A stretch of 64,000 bases of DNA from Methanoregula sp. UBA247 (GTDB lineage Archaea > Halobacteriota > Methanomicrobia > Methanomicrobiales > Methanospirillaceae): contig DADR01000018.1 of assembly GCA_002495055.1 (NCBI GenBank), forward strand, positions 95,874-159,873. The letters are read 5' to 3'. This document shows, one piece after another, positions 25,514 to 33,431 of the stretch (positions are counted from its first letter, which is position 1; each line of letters starts with the position of its first letter). Below the pieces are notes generated by a model. It saw nothing but the letters and a program-made list of their open reading frames with translations, was not told the DNA's origin and made no database searches. Both the position numbers and the translations under genes were made by a program.

Positions 25514-26185
25514 ATGAAAACTGAAAAACAATTGAACGCACTGCTCTATGCAATCGGGAAATATCCCCTGATCGGCCGGACAAAACTGATGAAATTTGTT
25601 TTCCTTGTCGACCTGTTCATTTATAATAACCGTGGCGAAACGTTACTCGAAGACAGTTATATACGCCTCCCGAACGGACCGGTCCCGGACATCGGGTTCT
25701 CGTTTACCGATAATTCGAACGCTCATTTCACCGTTAAAACCGAACCTTGCGATCCTGAACGCATCATCTACCAGTATATACCCGTCCAGAAAACAGATCT
25801 GTCGGCATTCTCTGAGAAGGAAATCCGGTTGTTCGATTCTATCATCAATTCACTCCAGAGCCATAAGACCGAGGAGATCAGTCAGCTCACTCACCGGTTC
25901 AGTCTCTGGAAAAATGCGGGAAATGGGGATATCATTCCAATCAAAAATCTCAAGCTCGATGAATATGAATATGATGATCTCGAGTCTTTCATTTTTTATT
26001 CGGATGCTGTTGCTGATGCAAAAGGAATAGACCAAACCCAGGGTCAGGATTCGATCACGGGAGATCGTGTCCCGGATGATCTCATTACACTTCAGTTCCA
26101 CACAATGTGTGGTGAACAAAATGCCCTTTCCGGATCTCAGGGAAGGCGATGTCTTTTTTCTCGATCTTACCGATCATACCGGTAA
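25514..26185 (+). CDS. Panacea (DUF4065)-domain antitoxin
   Basis: A 223-aa protein. Residues 1-130 match the Panacea/SocA fold: LLYAIGKYPLIGRTKLMKFV, then SYIRLPNGPVPD and later SEKEIRLFDSIINSL. Panacea domains are shared antitoxin parts that neutralise many unrelated toxins. The frame runs 65 bases into the toxin gene, and its last about 25 residues look like out-of-frame translation. A normal antitoxin would end near the toxin start, so a small frameshift near 26100 is possible. With the PemK-like gene it makes a toxin-antitoxin pair. Confidence 0.75.
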   Translation: MKTEKQLNALLYAIGKYPLIGRTKLMKFVFLVDLFIYNNRGETLLEDSYIRLPNGPVPDIGFSFTDNSNAHFTVKTEPCDPERIIYQYIPVQKTDLSAFSEKEIRLFDSIINSLQSHKTEEISQLTHRFSLWKNAGNGDIIPIKNLKLDEYEYDDLESFIFYSDAVADAKGIDQTQGQDSITGDRVPDDLITLQFHTMCGEQNALSGSQGRRCLFSRSYRSYR

Positions 26186-26522
26186 ATCTGAAAACACGAT
26201 GAAAGATCCCCACAGGATCATTATCGTCATGAACCAGAGGAAACTCGGCAATCCTGCCCATAAAACAATCATCTGCGTTCCCATCGAATCTAATCGTACG
26301 ACATTATGGGATGCGGTGAATAACCGGCCACGTATCCATTCGCATCATTGTTTATCTGCAAAAAAATATCACGAACTGAGTCATGACAGCCTTGCAAAAT
26401 GTGAACAAATCTATACCATCAACCGTGAATTCTTCACCGATTACCGTTTTACTTTAGATAGTTTTGATCTAAAAGAAGTCCGGATCCGGATGGTCAATAT
26501 TATCGGTTTTGGAAATTTTTAG
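26121..26522 (+). CDS. PemK/MazF-like toxin
   Basis: A 133-aa protein starting MPFPDLREGDVFFLDLTDHT. The GDVFFLDL opening, the HRIIIVM strand, then HKTIICVPIESN and the conserved C-terminal strands match the PemK/MazF barrel, which cuts RNA. The ATG at 26121 is chosen over an upstream ATG at 26067, which would place 18 unrelated residues in front of the fold. It lies directly behind the Panacea gene and ends the transcript. Confidence 0.7.
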   Translation: MPFPDLREGDVFFLDLTDHTGKSENTMKDPHRIIIVMNQRKLGNPAHKTIICVPIESNRTTLWDAVNNRPRIHSHHCLSAKKYHELSHDSLAKCEQIYTINREFFTDYRFTLDSFDLKEVRIRMVNIIGFGNF

Positions 26523-26753
26523 GATTTGGTTCTTGCATTTTTCGATTCGTAGATAAACGATATGGGGCAAGCCCACACTGGCAGTGGGACGCAATCCCCT
26601 TTTGAGCGTCAGACACATCCTGCATAGACTCACCAGATCACCATCTCCGAAACCAGGTGCTCCGGAATTCCCAATCCACCTCCACGGTACACTTTCACCG
26701 CCCACGCCCTCACTAAAATATCCCATTAACCGTCATCTCTCATACAGCACCCC

Positions 26754-27281
26754 ATGAACTTCGAAGATATCACCAGCACAAAAGACCTGGAAACCGTAGC
26801 AGAAACAGTAATCTGGCAGCATTTTGAACAACTGGCGGGGTTCATCTTCGAGAAAAATGATTTCTGCGTCCGGGTCAATACCGTAAAAACCCACCACAAA
26901 AAACGCAGGCAGTACGATGTTATTGCCCGGAAAGACAGCCGGACGTTCCTGGTGGAATGCAAGAAATGGGCTGGCAGCCGCTACCGGTTGTCTGCACTGA
27001 AAAGGGCTGTCGGGCAGCATAAGGAAAGAGCCGCATTTTATGAAGATGTCACGGGCAGGGAGGCGATTCCGGTCATCGTCACCCTCATCGAAGAGGCGGT
27101 CCTGGTCCATGAAGGCGTCCCGCTCGTGCCGGTCACCAGGCTCAACGCATTCATCAGGGAACTGGACCGGCACACGGACGGGGACCTGTTCTGCGATTAT
27201 GAGGACTGCAGTGCGTTTGCCGATGACGATATGCCAGCGGAGTCCGGTGAACATTCAGATACCGGCGAATGGGAAATGTGA
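26754..27281 (+). CDS. Mrr-like PD-(D/E)XK endonuclease domain protein
   Basis: A 175-aa protein: E28-containing helix (HFEQLAGFIFEKNDFCV), then QYDVIARKDSRTFLVECKKW, giving Asp and E-C-K, the D...(D/E)xK site of the Mrr-type fold, followed by a helix with RAVGQHKERAAFYE. It is a stand-alone nuclease domain with no DNA-recognition module, and may act on foreign or modified DNA. It sits between two toxin-antitoxin loci. A C-rich stretch (near 26693-26725) lies upstream of its ATG. Confidence 0.75.
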   Translation: MNFEDITSTKDLETVAETVIWQHFEQLAGFIFEKNDFCVRVNTVKTHHKKRRQYDVIARKDSRTFLVECKKWAGSRYRLSALKRAVGQHKERAAFYEDVTGREAIPVIVTLIEEAVLVHEGVPLVPVTRLNAFIRELDRHTDGDLFCDYEDCSAFADDDMPAESGEHSDTGEWEM

Positions 27282-27484
27282 TGATCCAGCCTGTCTACAA
27301 GCACATCAAAAAAATGGACATATGTCTAAAAAAATAGGCATGGTGTTCAATAGTAATAAATTCAATGAGATACCCTACATGAGTCATAAAAACTTCTGGA
27401 ACGGAGAAACTAAAAAAGCCGTTAAAGGTATCCACTCATAAGCTCCTTTATACTCTCCCGCATAAACACTGGAATGATACAGGC

Positions 27485-27685
27485 ATGACTGCAATACCCC
27501 GAAAATATATTACGGACGCAAAAAACCAGAAACAGGCGGTGATTGTCGACCTGGAAACCTTCAACCGGATGGAATCCATCATTGAAGACAACGGGCTTGC
27601 AAAATTCATGGAGGAGGCAGAAGAGAATGAGACCCTCTCGGTTCATGAAGCAAAAAAGTACTACCGTTTATTGAAAAAAGGTTAA
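27485..27685 (+). CDS. Phd/RelB-type antitoxin
   Basis: A 66-aa protein starting MTAIPRKYITDAKNQKQAVI, with VDLETFNRMESIIEDNGLAK and an acidic tail (EEAEENETLSVHEAKKYYRL). This is the DNA-binding strand plus toxin-wrapping helix of Phd/RelB-like antitoxins. A TATA-like CTTTATACT lies about 30 bases upstream. It is followed after one base by a RelE-like gene with an internal stop codon. Degraded copies of this antitoxin occur at 32371-32559 and near 43750. Confidence 0.8.
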   Translation: MTAIPRKYITDAKNQKQAVIVDLETFNRMESIIEDNGLAKFMEEAEENETLSVHEAKKYYRLLKKG

Positions 27686-27686
27686 G

Positions 27687-27959
27687 ATGACGGAGTACGG
27701 ATATAAAAAGATCTTCCTAGAGGATCTTGCTGCACTTCCAAAACGTTATCGTGCCCGGATTGAACGGTTGGTCTTTGACGAGATTCCCGCATCGGATAAC
27801 CTGTTCAGGGATTTTGATATCCACAAGATGAGAGGTTATGAGAATTATTATCGTATCCGTACCGGGTAATACCGCGTCGGGTGTAAGATCACATCAGAGG
27901 ACACGATCATATTCTACCGGGTAAAGAGCCGTGGAGAGATCTACGGCGTTTTTCCATAA
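27687..27959 (+). pseudogene. RelE-like toxin interrupted by a TAA codon
   Basis: The frame opens MTEYGYKKIFLEDLAALPKR and matches RelE/ParE toxins up to YENYYRIRTG. It then meets TAA at 27867-27869 and continues in the same frame YRVGCKITSEDTIIFYRVKS to a final TAA at 27957. The normal family sequence would have Asp or a similar residue where TAA stands. A single nonsense change thus removes the last 30 residues, which include toxin active-site strands. The antitoxin next to it is intact. Confidence 0.85.
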
Positions 27960-27990
27960 TTTGTTTCTTTCTTTCCTGCTTCCCCGCTAC

Positions 27991-28088
27991 CCCCAGCCCC
28001 TCCGGAAAATGATCCGCCTACCAAACATGTTTAAACAGGCCGGTTTTCCTGCCATTAAAACCGTTCATTCCCCATTATAAGCCATATT
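27991..28088 (+). repeat. dispersed repeat, copy A (short)
   Basis: About 95 bases sharing TTTAAACAGGCCGGTTTTCC and TTAAAACCGTTCATTCC with copies at 28803 and 30727. CGGTTTT and AAAACCG can pair over a 9-base loop. It lies between the RelE relic and the end of the vapC gene. Only the left third of the longer copies is present. Confidence 0.75.
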
Positions 28089-28461
28089 ATTTTACGTATT
28101 CCACACCGGGAAGATCTTCAAACTCCCGGTCTCCGGTCAGGAAGGGGATAGTGAGTGACTCCGCAACAGAATATCCGACACAGTCGATCAGCGAAAATTT
28201 TCGTCCTTCCTTTGAATATTTCCGTCGCATAGCAGCTGCACGAAGATACTCCCTGTCCCCGGGATGGGACAACCGCATACCATGCCGGACCTGGGAACAG
28301 ATATCCTCTGCAGTATCCGGAAAGTCTCTTGTAACTGCATAAGCGAACTCACAAAGATTAAATTCAGTAGTAACGAGCACCGCTGTTTTATACTGACGAT
28401 ATGCCGGTGAACCTTTCAGCAGTTCAACAATCGCATAGGTATCAGCAAAAAATGTTGCCAT
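28087..28461 (-). CDS. vapC: PIN-domain ribonuclease toxin VapC
   Basis: A 124-aa PIN protein: D7 in FFADTYAIVELL, E33 in TTEFNLCEFAYAV, then SLIDCVGYSVAES and FLTGDREFEDLPGVEYVK with the remaining acidic residues. This set of acidic residues holds the metal for RNA cutting. The ATG is 2 bases after the stop of the small upstream gene, so the two form a VapBC-type unit. It is intact, unlike the VapC relic at 33432. Confidence 0.85.
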   Translation of the reverse strand: MATFFADTYAIVELLKGSPAYRQYKTAVLVTTEFNLCEFAYAVTRDFPDTAEDICSQVRHGMRLSHPGDREYLRAAAMRRKYSKEGRKFSLIDCVGYSVAESLTIPFLTGDREFEDLPGVEYVK

Positions 28462-28463
28462 GA

Positions 28464-28631
28464 TCAGTCTTTGAGCTCGTCACTGAGGGCCTGAGTATCA
28501 ATTGTCCAGCCCTTCAATAGTCCGAAAATTCCTTTTGGGGATCTGCGGGATTTTTTGGGGGTCCCTTCCGGTTTCTTTGTCAATTGACGAGATACGGTCT
28601 GAACCGGACGAGGGACTGATGATGGTGCCAT
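28464..28631 (-). CDS. vapB: small basic antitoxin-like partner of VapC
   Basis: A 55-aa protein, MAPSSVPRPVQTVSRQLTKK onwards, with a basic N-terminal half and a toxin-binding-like end (GLLKGWTIDTQALSDELKD). The last part matches C-termini of archaeal VapB antitoxins, in which a WxIDTQ-like segment fits into the PIN groove. The stop TGA is followed by TC and the vapC ATG. It is short, and easily missed. Confidence 0.7.
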   Translation of the reverse strand: MAPSSVPRPVQTVSRQLTKKPEGTPKKSRRSPKGIFGLLKGWTIDTQALSDELKD

Positions 28632-28802
28632 TACAATCGTTATAACATTATGTGTCGGGAATTAAAAAGTATCTCGTAATCCTTCTTTCATTTTTTGACG
28701 GATTACAATAATTTCACCAGTCTCTCCCCTGCATGCCAATAACCAGCCCGGAATCCAGACACCCCAAAAACAGGCCTTTTTCCCTTCTCCCTCCCCCCGG
28801 CC

Positions 28803-29059
28803 CATCCGGAAAACGATCCGCCAACCAAACAGGTTTAAACAGGCCGGTTTTCCTGCCCTTAAAACCGTTCATTCCTGATTATAAGCCCAATAATCACAAA
28901 TCCGGAAAAACATGATCAAAAACGCCCCATTCTGGCCGGTCAGAAAAGACTGAGCCAAAACAAAATACGCCTGTTTTAAGCCCTGATTACCATTCCGGGC
29001 AATATCTGGATCATGGGCAGTCCGCAGGTCCAAAAAGGAGGACTCACCGTCGGAGGCCC
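28803..29059 (+). repeat. dispersed repeat, copy B (long)
   Basis: About 255 bases, closely similar over the full length to copy C at 30727-30984. It shares the stem-loop core, CCGGTCAGAAAAGACTGAGC, and the right end GGTCCAAAAAGGAG with CACCGTCGGAGG. In both long copies an ATG near the right end opens a short frame beginning MGSxQVQKGxLTVGGP, which might be the remains of a gene start. Confidence 0.8.
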
Positions 29060-29325
29060 GAATAGGTGGGGAGTATTTTTAATGCCTGGTGGCCGATCCA
29101 TACATTTTCAAAATCATGCTCATCGATCAGGGTGCCGCCGTTAACCGGCAAATTTGTCCGTTCCTCAGGGGCGCTGCCTGCAGCCGGGTCTTGTCAAATG
29201 ATAACCACGTGCTATTGCCGATGATGATTGCGAACAGCACACGGCCCAATCGCTCTCCCCCACCCCCCTAATCATCTCATGACCGCAAAGTTAAGAGGGT
29301 GCACGACCATACAAGAATAACAGGT

Positions 29326-29610
29326 ATGGATGCACTTTCTCTGCTACGGCAACACGAACCAATCCTGAAAAAACGGTTCGGGGTTGCGAAGATCGGCATT
29401 TTCGGATCATTTGTCCGTGGAGAGGAACAGCCGGAAAGCGACGTAGATGTGCTCGTTACCTTCAGGAAAGGCAAAGAGACGTTCGACCATTACATGGACT
29501 GCAAGTTCTATCTCGAAGATCTCTTCGGGAGAAAAGTGGATCTTGTAATGAAAGGTGCGATAAAACCCCGGCTCAGGGATTATATTCTTGGCGAGGTTGT
29601 TTATGCATAG
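29326..29610 (+). CDS. MNT-type nucleotidyltransferase, orphan antitoxin
   Basis: A protein of about 94 aa, MDALSLLRQHEPILKKRFGV onwards, with the minimal nucleotidyltransferase site GSFVRGEEQPESDVDVLV (G-S-x10-D-x-D). MNT proteins silence HEPN toxins by adding nucleotides. The expected HEPN gene does not follow: a frame MHRTVLLP starting in the last codons stops at once. A GTG at 29299 is an alternative start. C-rich sequence precedes the gene. Confidence 0.75.
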   Translation: MDALSLLRQHEPILKKRFGVAKIGIFGSFVRGEEQPESDVDVLVTFRKGKETFDHYMDCKFYLEDLFGRKVDLVMKGAIKPRLRDYILGEVVYA

Positions 29611-29747
29611 AACGGTGCTCCTGCCTTGAGGCGGGTTCACGGGAACTGGATCACCCTGGAAAAGATTTCCCATGCCCTTGTCCTCTGATTCAACCCGAAA
29701 TTGTACCGATTTTATTCTGAGCACCACAAGTCAATAATTCTGTCTGA

Positions 29748-30566
29748 CTAAACCCTTCTCTCGGTCTTCCCGATCCCCGTATCATCAGTCAGGAGCTTCA
29801 TCTGGTGAATCGCGATGGCATTCAGCTTCACCAGCCGTTCATGCTGGGAAAGATTCTCGTTGATAAACAGGGCATTCAGGTTTTCCAGATTGGATAGACA
29901 TACAAGCTGCGAGATGTCGGCATAATCCCGGATATTTCCGGTTTTGTCATCGTTTGCTACCCGCCACTCCTTAGCAGTGATGCCAAATAATGCCATATTG
30001 AGCACATCCGCTTCGGATGCATAAATAGTGTTAATCTGTTGACGGCTCAGTTCAGCAGGTATCAGGTTTTCTTTTATAGCATCTGTATGGATCCGATAAT
30101 TGATTTTTGCAAGGTTGCGCCGGATATCCCAGCCGAGCTGGATCCGCTCTTCATCCTTAAGCCGCTGGAATTCCTTGATAAGATAGAGTTTGAATTCGAC
30201 TGAGATCCATGAGGCGAATTCATATGCAATATCCTTGTGAGCATATGTACCACCATACCGTCCCGGTTTCGAGATGAGGCCGATGGCAGATGTCTTTTCT
30301 ATCCAATGCTTGGGAGTAAGGGTGAAACTATTCAACCCGGACTGATTTTTAAACCCATCGAATTCGATGGGATTAAAATCCGGATTATTGAGACGCTCCC
30401 ATATTCCCAGGAATTCTATGGTATTCCTGTTTCGTAACCAGTTCTGAATGATATAATCAGTCCTGTCCGGATCTTTGTATCGTGCAATGTCAGTGATGCA
30501 GATATAATCCTCATCATTGATTGTGTAAATGGAAATTTCGTTATTTAGTACATGGATCTTTGACAT
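29748..30566 (-). CDS. KilA-N domain protein
   Basis: A 272-aa protein. Residues 1-110 contain the KilA-N DNA-binding pattern (DEDYICITDIARYKDPDRTD, NWLRNRNTIEFLGIWE), and residues 85-140 the GRYGGTYAHKDIAYEFASWI stretch that ends the domain. The C-terminal half is helical. KilA-N proteins are common in large viruses, phages and mobile elements. The ATG at 30566 has GGAGAG just upstream; a start at 30587 would lack it. Inverted repeats at 30581-30616 suggest self-control. Confidence 0.85.
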   Translation of the reverse strand: MSKIHVLNNEISIYTINDEDYICITDIARYKDPDRTDYIIQNWLRNRNTIEFLGIWERLNNPDFNPIEFDGFKNQSGLNSFTLTPKHWIEKTSAIGLISKPGRYGGTYAHKDIAYEFASWISVEFKLYLIKEFQRLKDEERIQLGWDIRRNLAKINYRIHTDAIKENLIPAELSRQQINTIYASEADVLNMALFGITAKEWRVANDDKTGNIRDYADISQLVCLSNLENLNALFINENLSQHERLVKLNAIAIHQMKLLTDDTGIGKTERRV

Positions 30567-30580
30567 TATCGCTCTCCATT

Positions 30581-30616
30581 TATTCACCAGTATTCACCAG
30601 TTTATCTGGTGATAAA
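30581..30616. promoter_or_regulatory. repeated CACCAG/CTGGTG operator upstream of the KilA-N gene
   Basis: TATTCACCAG occurs twice in direct order (30581-30600), followed by the inverted form CTGGTGATAAATA (from 30605). CACCAG and CTGGTG flank a 5-base spacer. The site begins about 15 bases upstream of the KilA-N ATG, fit for an autorepressor. Confidence 0.5.
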
Positions 30617-30726
30617 TACTCAGGCGCGGAGGGTGAAAGAGAAAATCCTAACCTGTCCGTCGTGTCATCAATTCTAAAAAAACACGTTCATCAGCACTTC
30701 TCGCTCTCACTATCAATAAGAAAGTC

Positions 30727-30984
30727 CTCCGATCAGGAAATCCGCCCAGCCAAACAGGTTTAAACGGGCCGGTTTTCCTGCGATTAAAACCGTTCATTCC
30801 CGATTATAAGCCTAATAATCACAAATCCGGAAAAACACAACTAAAATCGCCCCATTCAGGCCGGTCAGAAAAGACTGAGCCAAAACAAAATACGCCCATT
30901 CCGAGCCCAGATTGCGATTTCGGGCAATATTTGGATCATGGGAAGTTTGCAGGTCCAAAAAGGAGATCTCACCGTCGGAGGTCC
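30727..30984 (+). repeat. dispersed repeat, copy C (long)
   Basis: About 255 bases, the closest relative of copy B. Core TTTAAACGGGCCGGTTTTCC, then ATTATAAGCCTAATAATCAC and GACTGAGCCAAAACAAAATA are shared. It lies between the divergent KilA-N gene and the DUF1801 gene. After the shared part the two copies diverge abruptly. Confidence 0.8.
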
Positions 30985-31134
30985 TCCGGAAGTAATGTCC
31001 ACACAACATACATATACAGAACAAAAATTGAGAAGTACAAGTACCTTTTTATCGTTTTGGAAGAATCATCAGACTATTCTCTCAAGCGTACATCCAATGA
31101 AAATACCATGAAAAATACTCTCAAGAGGTACCAT

Positions 31135-31530
31135 ATGAAAAAATCAACAAACCCGACAACTCCCGGTCAACAAAATCCCGACCCGCACGCGGACAAATCA
31201 GACGGGGAAAGCGCCGTGCTCGCGACGATCGCTGCGATGCCGGAACCGGATCGCGTCACAGGTGAGCGGCTCCATGCGATCATCAAAGCCAGTGCACCCG
31301 TCCTCACGCCGAGACTCTGGTACGGGATGCCCGCGTATGCAAAGGACGGCAAGGTAGTCTGCTTCTTCCAGGGCAGGGAGAAATTCAGGACGAGGTACGC
31401 GACGTTCGGCTTCATGCACGAGGCAAACCTTGATGAGGGGAATATGTGGCCGACCGCGTTTGCGTTAAAAAAGGTGACTGCTGCAGAAGAGGAAAAGATC
31501 GCCGCACTCGTGAAGAAAGCGGTGAGCTAA
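31135..31530 (+). CDS. DUF1801-like protein
   Basis: A 131-aa protein starting [20 protein letters not shown], with AGAGG 6 bases upstream of the ATG. Residues 30-130 match the DUF1801/YdhG fold: [20 protein letters not shown], then [20 protein letters not shown] and [20 protein letters not shown]. The family is widespread and small, and its exact role is not settled. The first 25 residues are polar and probably disordered. It is a stand-alone gene. Confidence 0.75.
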   Translation: MKKSTNPTTPGQQNPDPHADKSDGESAVLATIAAMPEPDRVTGERLHAIIKASAPVLTPRLWYGMPAYAKDGKVVCFFQGREKFRTRYATFGFMHEANLDEGNMWPTAFALKKVTAAEEEKIAALVKKAVS

Positions 31531-31573
31531 GGACAAAACCGCCACTTGGTAGTGAAAGCCGGTGTAATACGTA

Positions 31574-31960
31574 TTACCGGATGGTATTGCGGGGAATGGC
31601 TGATTTCAGGGCAGCATGAATATCTGACTCCCTGAACGGTTTACCAATAAAACCGTCGGCAGGTATCTTTTTTGCCCGTTCAAGATCTTCTGCCCTGGTA
31701 GAAGATGTGAGAAATATTATCGGAATCGGACCAGACTTTTTCATTGCAATTGCTGTATCAATCCCATCGGTATGACCGTCAAGGGTGATATCCATAAGGA
31801 CAGCATCGGGTTTCTTTTTTTTGATGAAATCTATGGCAGCTTCGCCGGAAGCCACTTTACCACACACTGCATATCCCAAAGAAATAAGACAAAATTCGAT
31901 GAGCTGCTGGATGATGATATTGTCTTCAACAATAAGGATCTCGAGGATTTCATTTATCAT
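31574..31960 (-). CDS. single-domain response regulator (REC)
   Basis: A 128-aa CheY-type receiver: acidic pair E12-D13 (ILIVEDNIIIQQL), phospho-acceptor D57 (DAVLMDITLDGHTDG), FLTSSTRAED with the switch Ser/Thr, and K107 in GFIGKPFRESD. There is no output domain, so it should relay signal by protein contact. No histidine kinase is encoded nearby. Methanomicrobiales carry many such orphan receivers. Confidence 0.92.
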   Translation of the reverse strand: MINEILEILIVEDNIIIQQLIEFCLISLGYAVCGKVASGEAAIDFIKKKKPDAVLMDITLDGHTDGIDTAIAMKKSGPIPIIFLTSSTRAEDLERAKKIPADGFIGKPFRESDIHAALKSAIPRNTIR

Positions 31961-32370
31961 AAAAATTCCCGGAGGGTCTCATTGTTTATATTAAAATAGA
32001 GCATTTAAATTATTTTTTATTTAATTTTTTTTGCTCATGAGAAAAATAGTAAAAATTTCACTTTTGGCACGATAGTCGGATAATGATAAAATTTCTCTCA
32101 TTTTCCACTGGAAATAAGGGGGTTTATATAATTTAAATAGAAGTCAAATATTTTACATTATTTTACCATTTCAGGAAAATATTACCGTCAGATTTGCCAA
32201 AAAAAATCTTACTTCTGCATTAAGGGATCTTGGTATTTGCCATTACCTGTTTTTTTCCCCAAATGAGTCATTAAAAATCTTCAAAGGCGGAGAAACAAAA
32301 AAAGCCCTTGAAGACATCCACTCAAGAGTTCCATTATACTCTCCCGCATAAACACGGGAATGATACCAGA
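31961..32370. other. A+T-rich intergenic region, right end duplicated from 27.4 kb
   Basis: No gene is convincing. From about 32278 onward the sequence matches the region before the intact antitoxin gene at 27485, including a coding-like scrap GGETKKALEDIHS and the promoter-like TTATACTCTCCCGCATAAAC. The rest is A+T-rich with no clear structure. Confidence 0.45.
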
Positions 32371-32559
32371 ATGACTGCACTACCCCGAAAATAGAGTACG
32401 GACGTAAAAAGCCAGAAACAGGCGGTGATTGTCGATCGGGAAACCTTCAACCGGATGGACTCCATCATTGAAGACAACGGGCTTGCAATATTCACGGAAG
32501 AAACAGAAGAGGGTGAGACCCTCTCGGTTCGTGAAGCAAAAAAGTACTACCGGTCATAA
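32371..32559 (+). pseudogene. degraded copy of the RelB/Phd antitoxin
   Basis: Close match over the whole length to the antitoxin gene at 27485-27685. The eighth codon, TAT in the intact copy, is TAG here (32392-32394), and the last codons are lost. Shared runs include CAGGCGGTGATTGTCGA and ATCATTGAAGACAACGGGCT. No toxin gene follows; an HTH-RelE pair begins 98 bases on. Confidence 0.88.
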
Positions 32560-32623
32560 AAAAAAGGCCTGAAATGCCGGGCGTTCCCGTATGCCGGAAC
32601 GGGACCACGCACCCCTTTTCAAA

Positions 32624-32645
32624 TGTTATATATAGTTATATAACA
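32624..32645. promoter_or_regulatory. 22-bp palindrome over the TATA box of the HTH-RelE pair
   Basis: TGTTATATA-TAGT-TATATAACA: two perfect 9-base arms with a 4-base centre. It ends 11 bases before the ATG at 32657 and includes the only TATA-like sequence. Binding there by the HTH antitoxin would block transcription. Confidence 0.7.
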
Positions 32646-32656
32646 AAAATTATCCC

Positions 32657-32929
32657 ATGACATCAGAAACCAAAGCGGTTCACTCCCCTCAGCTCGATAC
32701 CGTACTGATGGTCGAGTCCTTCATAAGGGAGCACAGCGGGGAATATAAAAAAAGGGCATTGTGGGAGAACCTGCCAAAGAAGATGATGTACCAGACATTC
32801 TCCACAGTCATCAGCTACCTCCAGGATTCAGGAAAGATCGCAACAGACGCCGACAAAAAAATCTGCTGGATCTATAACCCGGAACTTATAAATCGATACC
32901 TTAGTAACAATAACCTGAAGATCCGATGA
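32657..32929 (+). CDS. winged-helix antitoxin-like protein
   Basis: A 90-aa protein: MVESFIREHSGEYKKRALWE, then YQTFSTVISYLQDSGKIATD and WIYNPELINRYL. The pattern is helix-turn-helix followed by a beta wing. It overlaps a RelE/ParE-type toxin gene by 4 bases (ATGA), so it is the likely antitoxin and repressor. This antitoxin type differs from RHH and Phd antitoxins nearby. A perfect palindrome lies at the promoter. Confidence 0.75.
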   Translation: MTSETKAVHSPQLDTVLMVESFIREHSGEYKKRALWENLPKKMMYQTFSTVISYLQDSGKIATDADKKICWIYNPELINRYLSNNNLKIR

Positions 32930-33255
32930 AATCCGCCCTCTACTTCGCTGACGATCAGGTCAGCGACGCTTTTTTCAAGCTCCAGTCTGGGAGGGTGGAA
33001 GAAAATGAGATTTTTAATCAACTGAATACAGTGTTTGATATAATCACCATGAATCCCTTTTGCGGAATTCAGGTACCGAAACGAATAATCCCAAAGGTAT
33101 ACATCACAAAATATGGGATTGACAACCTGTGGAAATTTAATTTTCATAAAAACTGGCGGCTGATGTATTCAGTAGCCGGTGATGGAACGCATGTTGTTAC
33201 CCTGGTACTGGAATGGTTGCCGCATAAGGAGTATGAGCGAAGATTCGGGTATTGA
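32926..33255 (+). CDS. RelE/ParE-like toxin
   Basis: A 109-aa protein. Residues 60-109 hold the RelE signature: LWKFNFHKNWRLMYSVAGDG, then VVTLVLEWLPHKEYERRFGY, with the basic and aromatic residues near the C-terminus used to cut ribosome-bound mRNA. The N-terminal helix pair (DDQVSDAFFKLQSGRVEENE) is normal for the fold. Overlap of 4 bases with the antitoxin gene. It is intact, unlike the RelE at 27687. Confidence 0.85.
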   Translation: MKSALYFADDQVSDAFFKLQSGRVEENEIFNQLNTVFDIITMNPFCGIQVPKRIIPKVYITKYGIDNLWKFNFHKNWRLMYSVAGDGTHVVTLVLEWLPHKEYERRFGY

Positions 33256-33399
33256 TCAAAAGAAAGAAGAGCGGGTGGAACAACAACATCACCCACTCTG
33301 GTCTCCCTGGAACAATCCCGGACCTGGTCCCTTTAAAAAACATCATCGCCAAAACCAAATGTTCCCTCGCAATCAGGAGATATTATTGGTCTATTATGA

Positions 33400-33430
33400 T
33401 GTCCGCCAGCCAAACCGATTTAAACAGGTA
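33400..33430 (+). repeat. dispersed repeat, copy D (fragment)
   Basis: GTCCGCCAGCCAAACCGATT plus TAAACAGG match the left part of copies A-C (CCGCC..CCAAACAGGTTTAAACAGG). It lies exactly at the point where the VapC relic on the other strand loses similarity to PIN proteins. Confidence 0.55.
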
Positions 33431-33431
33431 T

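Noticed and set aside
26733..27254. 173-aa open frame on the minus strand opposite the Mrr-like nuclease
   Set aside because: It lies antisense to a gene with a clear nuclease site and has no recognisable motif; it is a mirror of G+C-rich codons.
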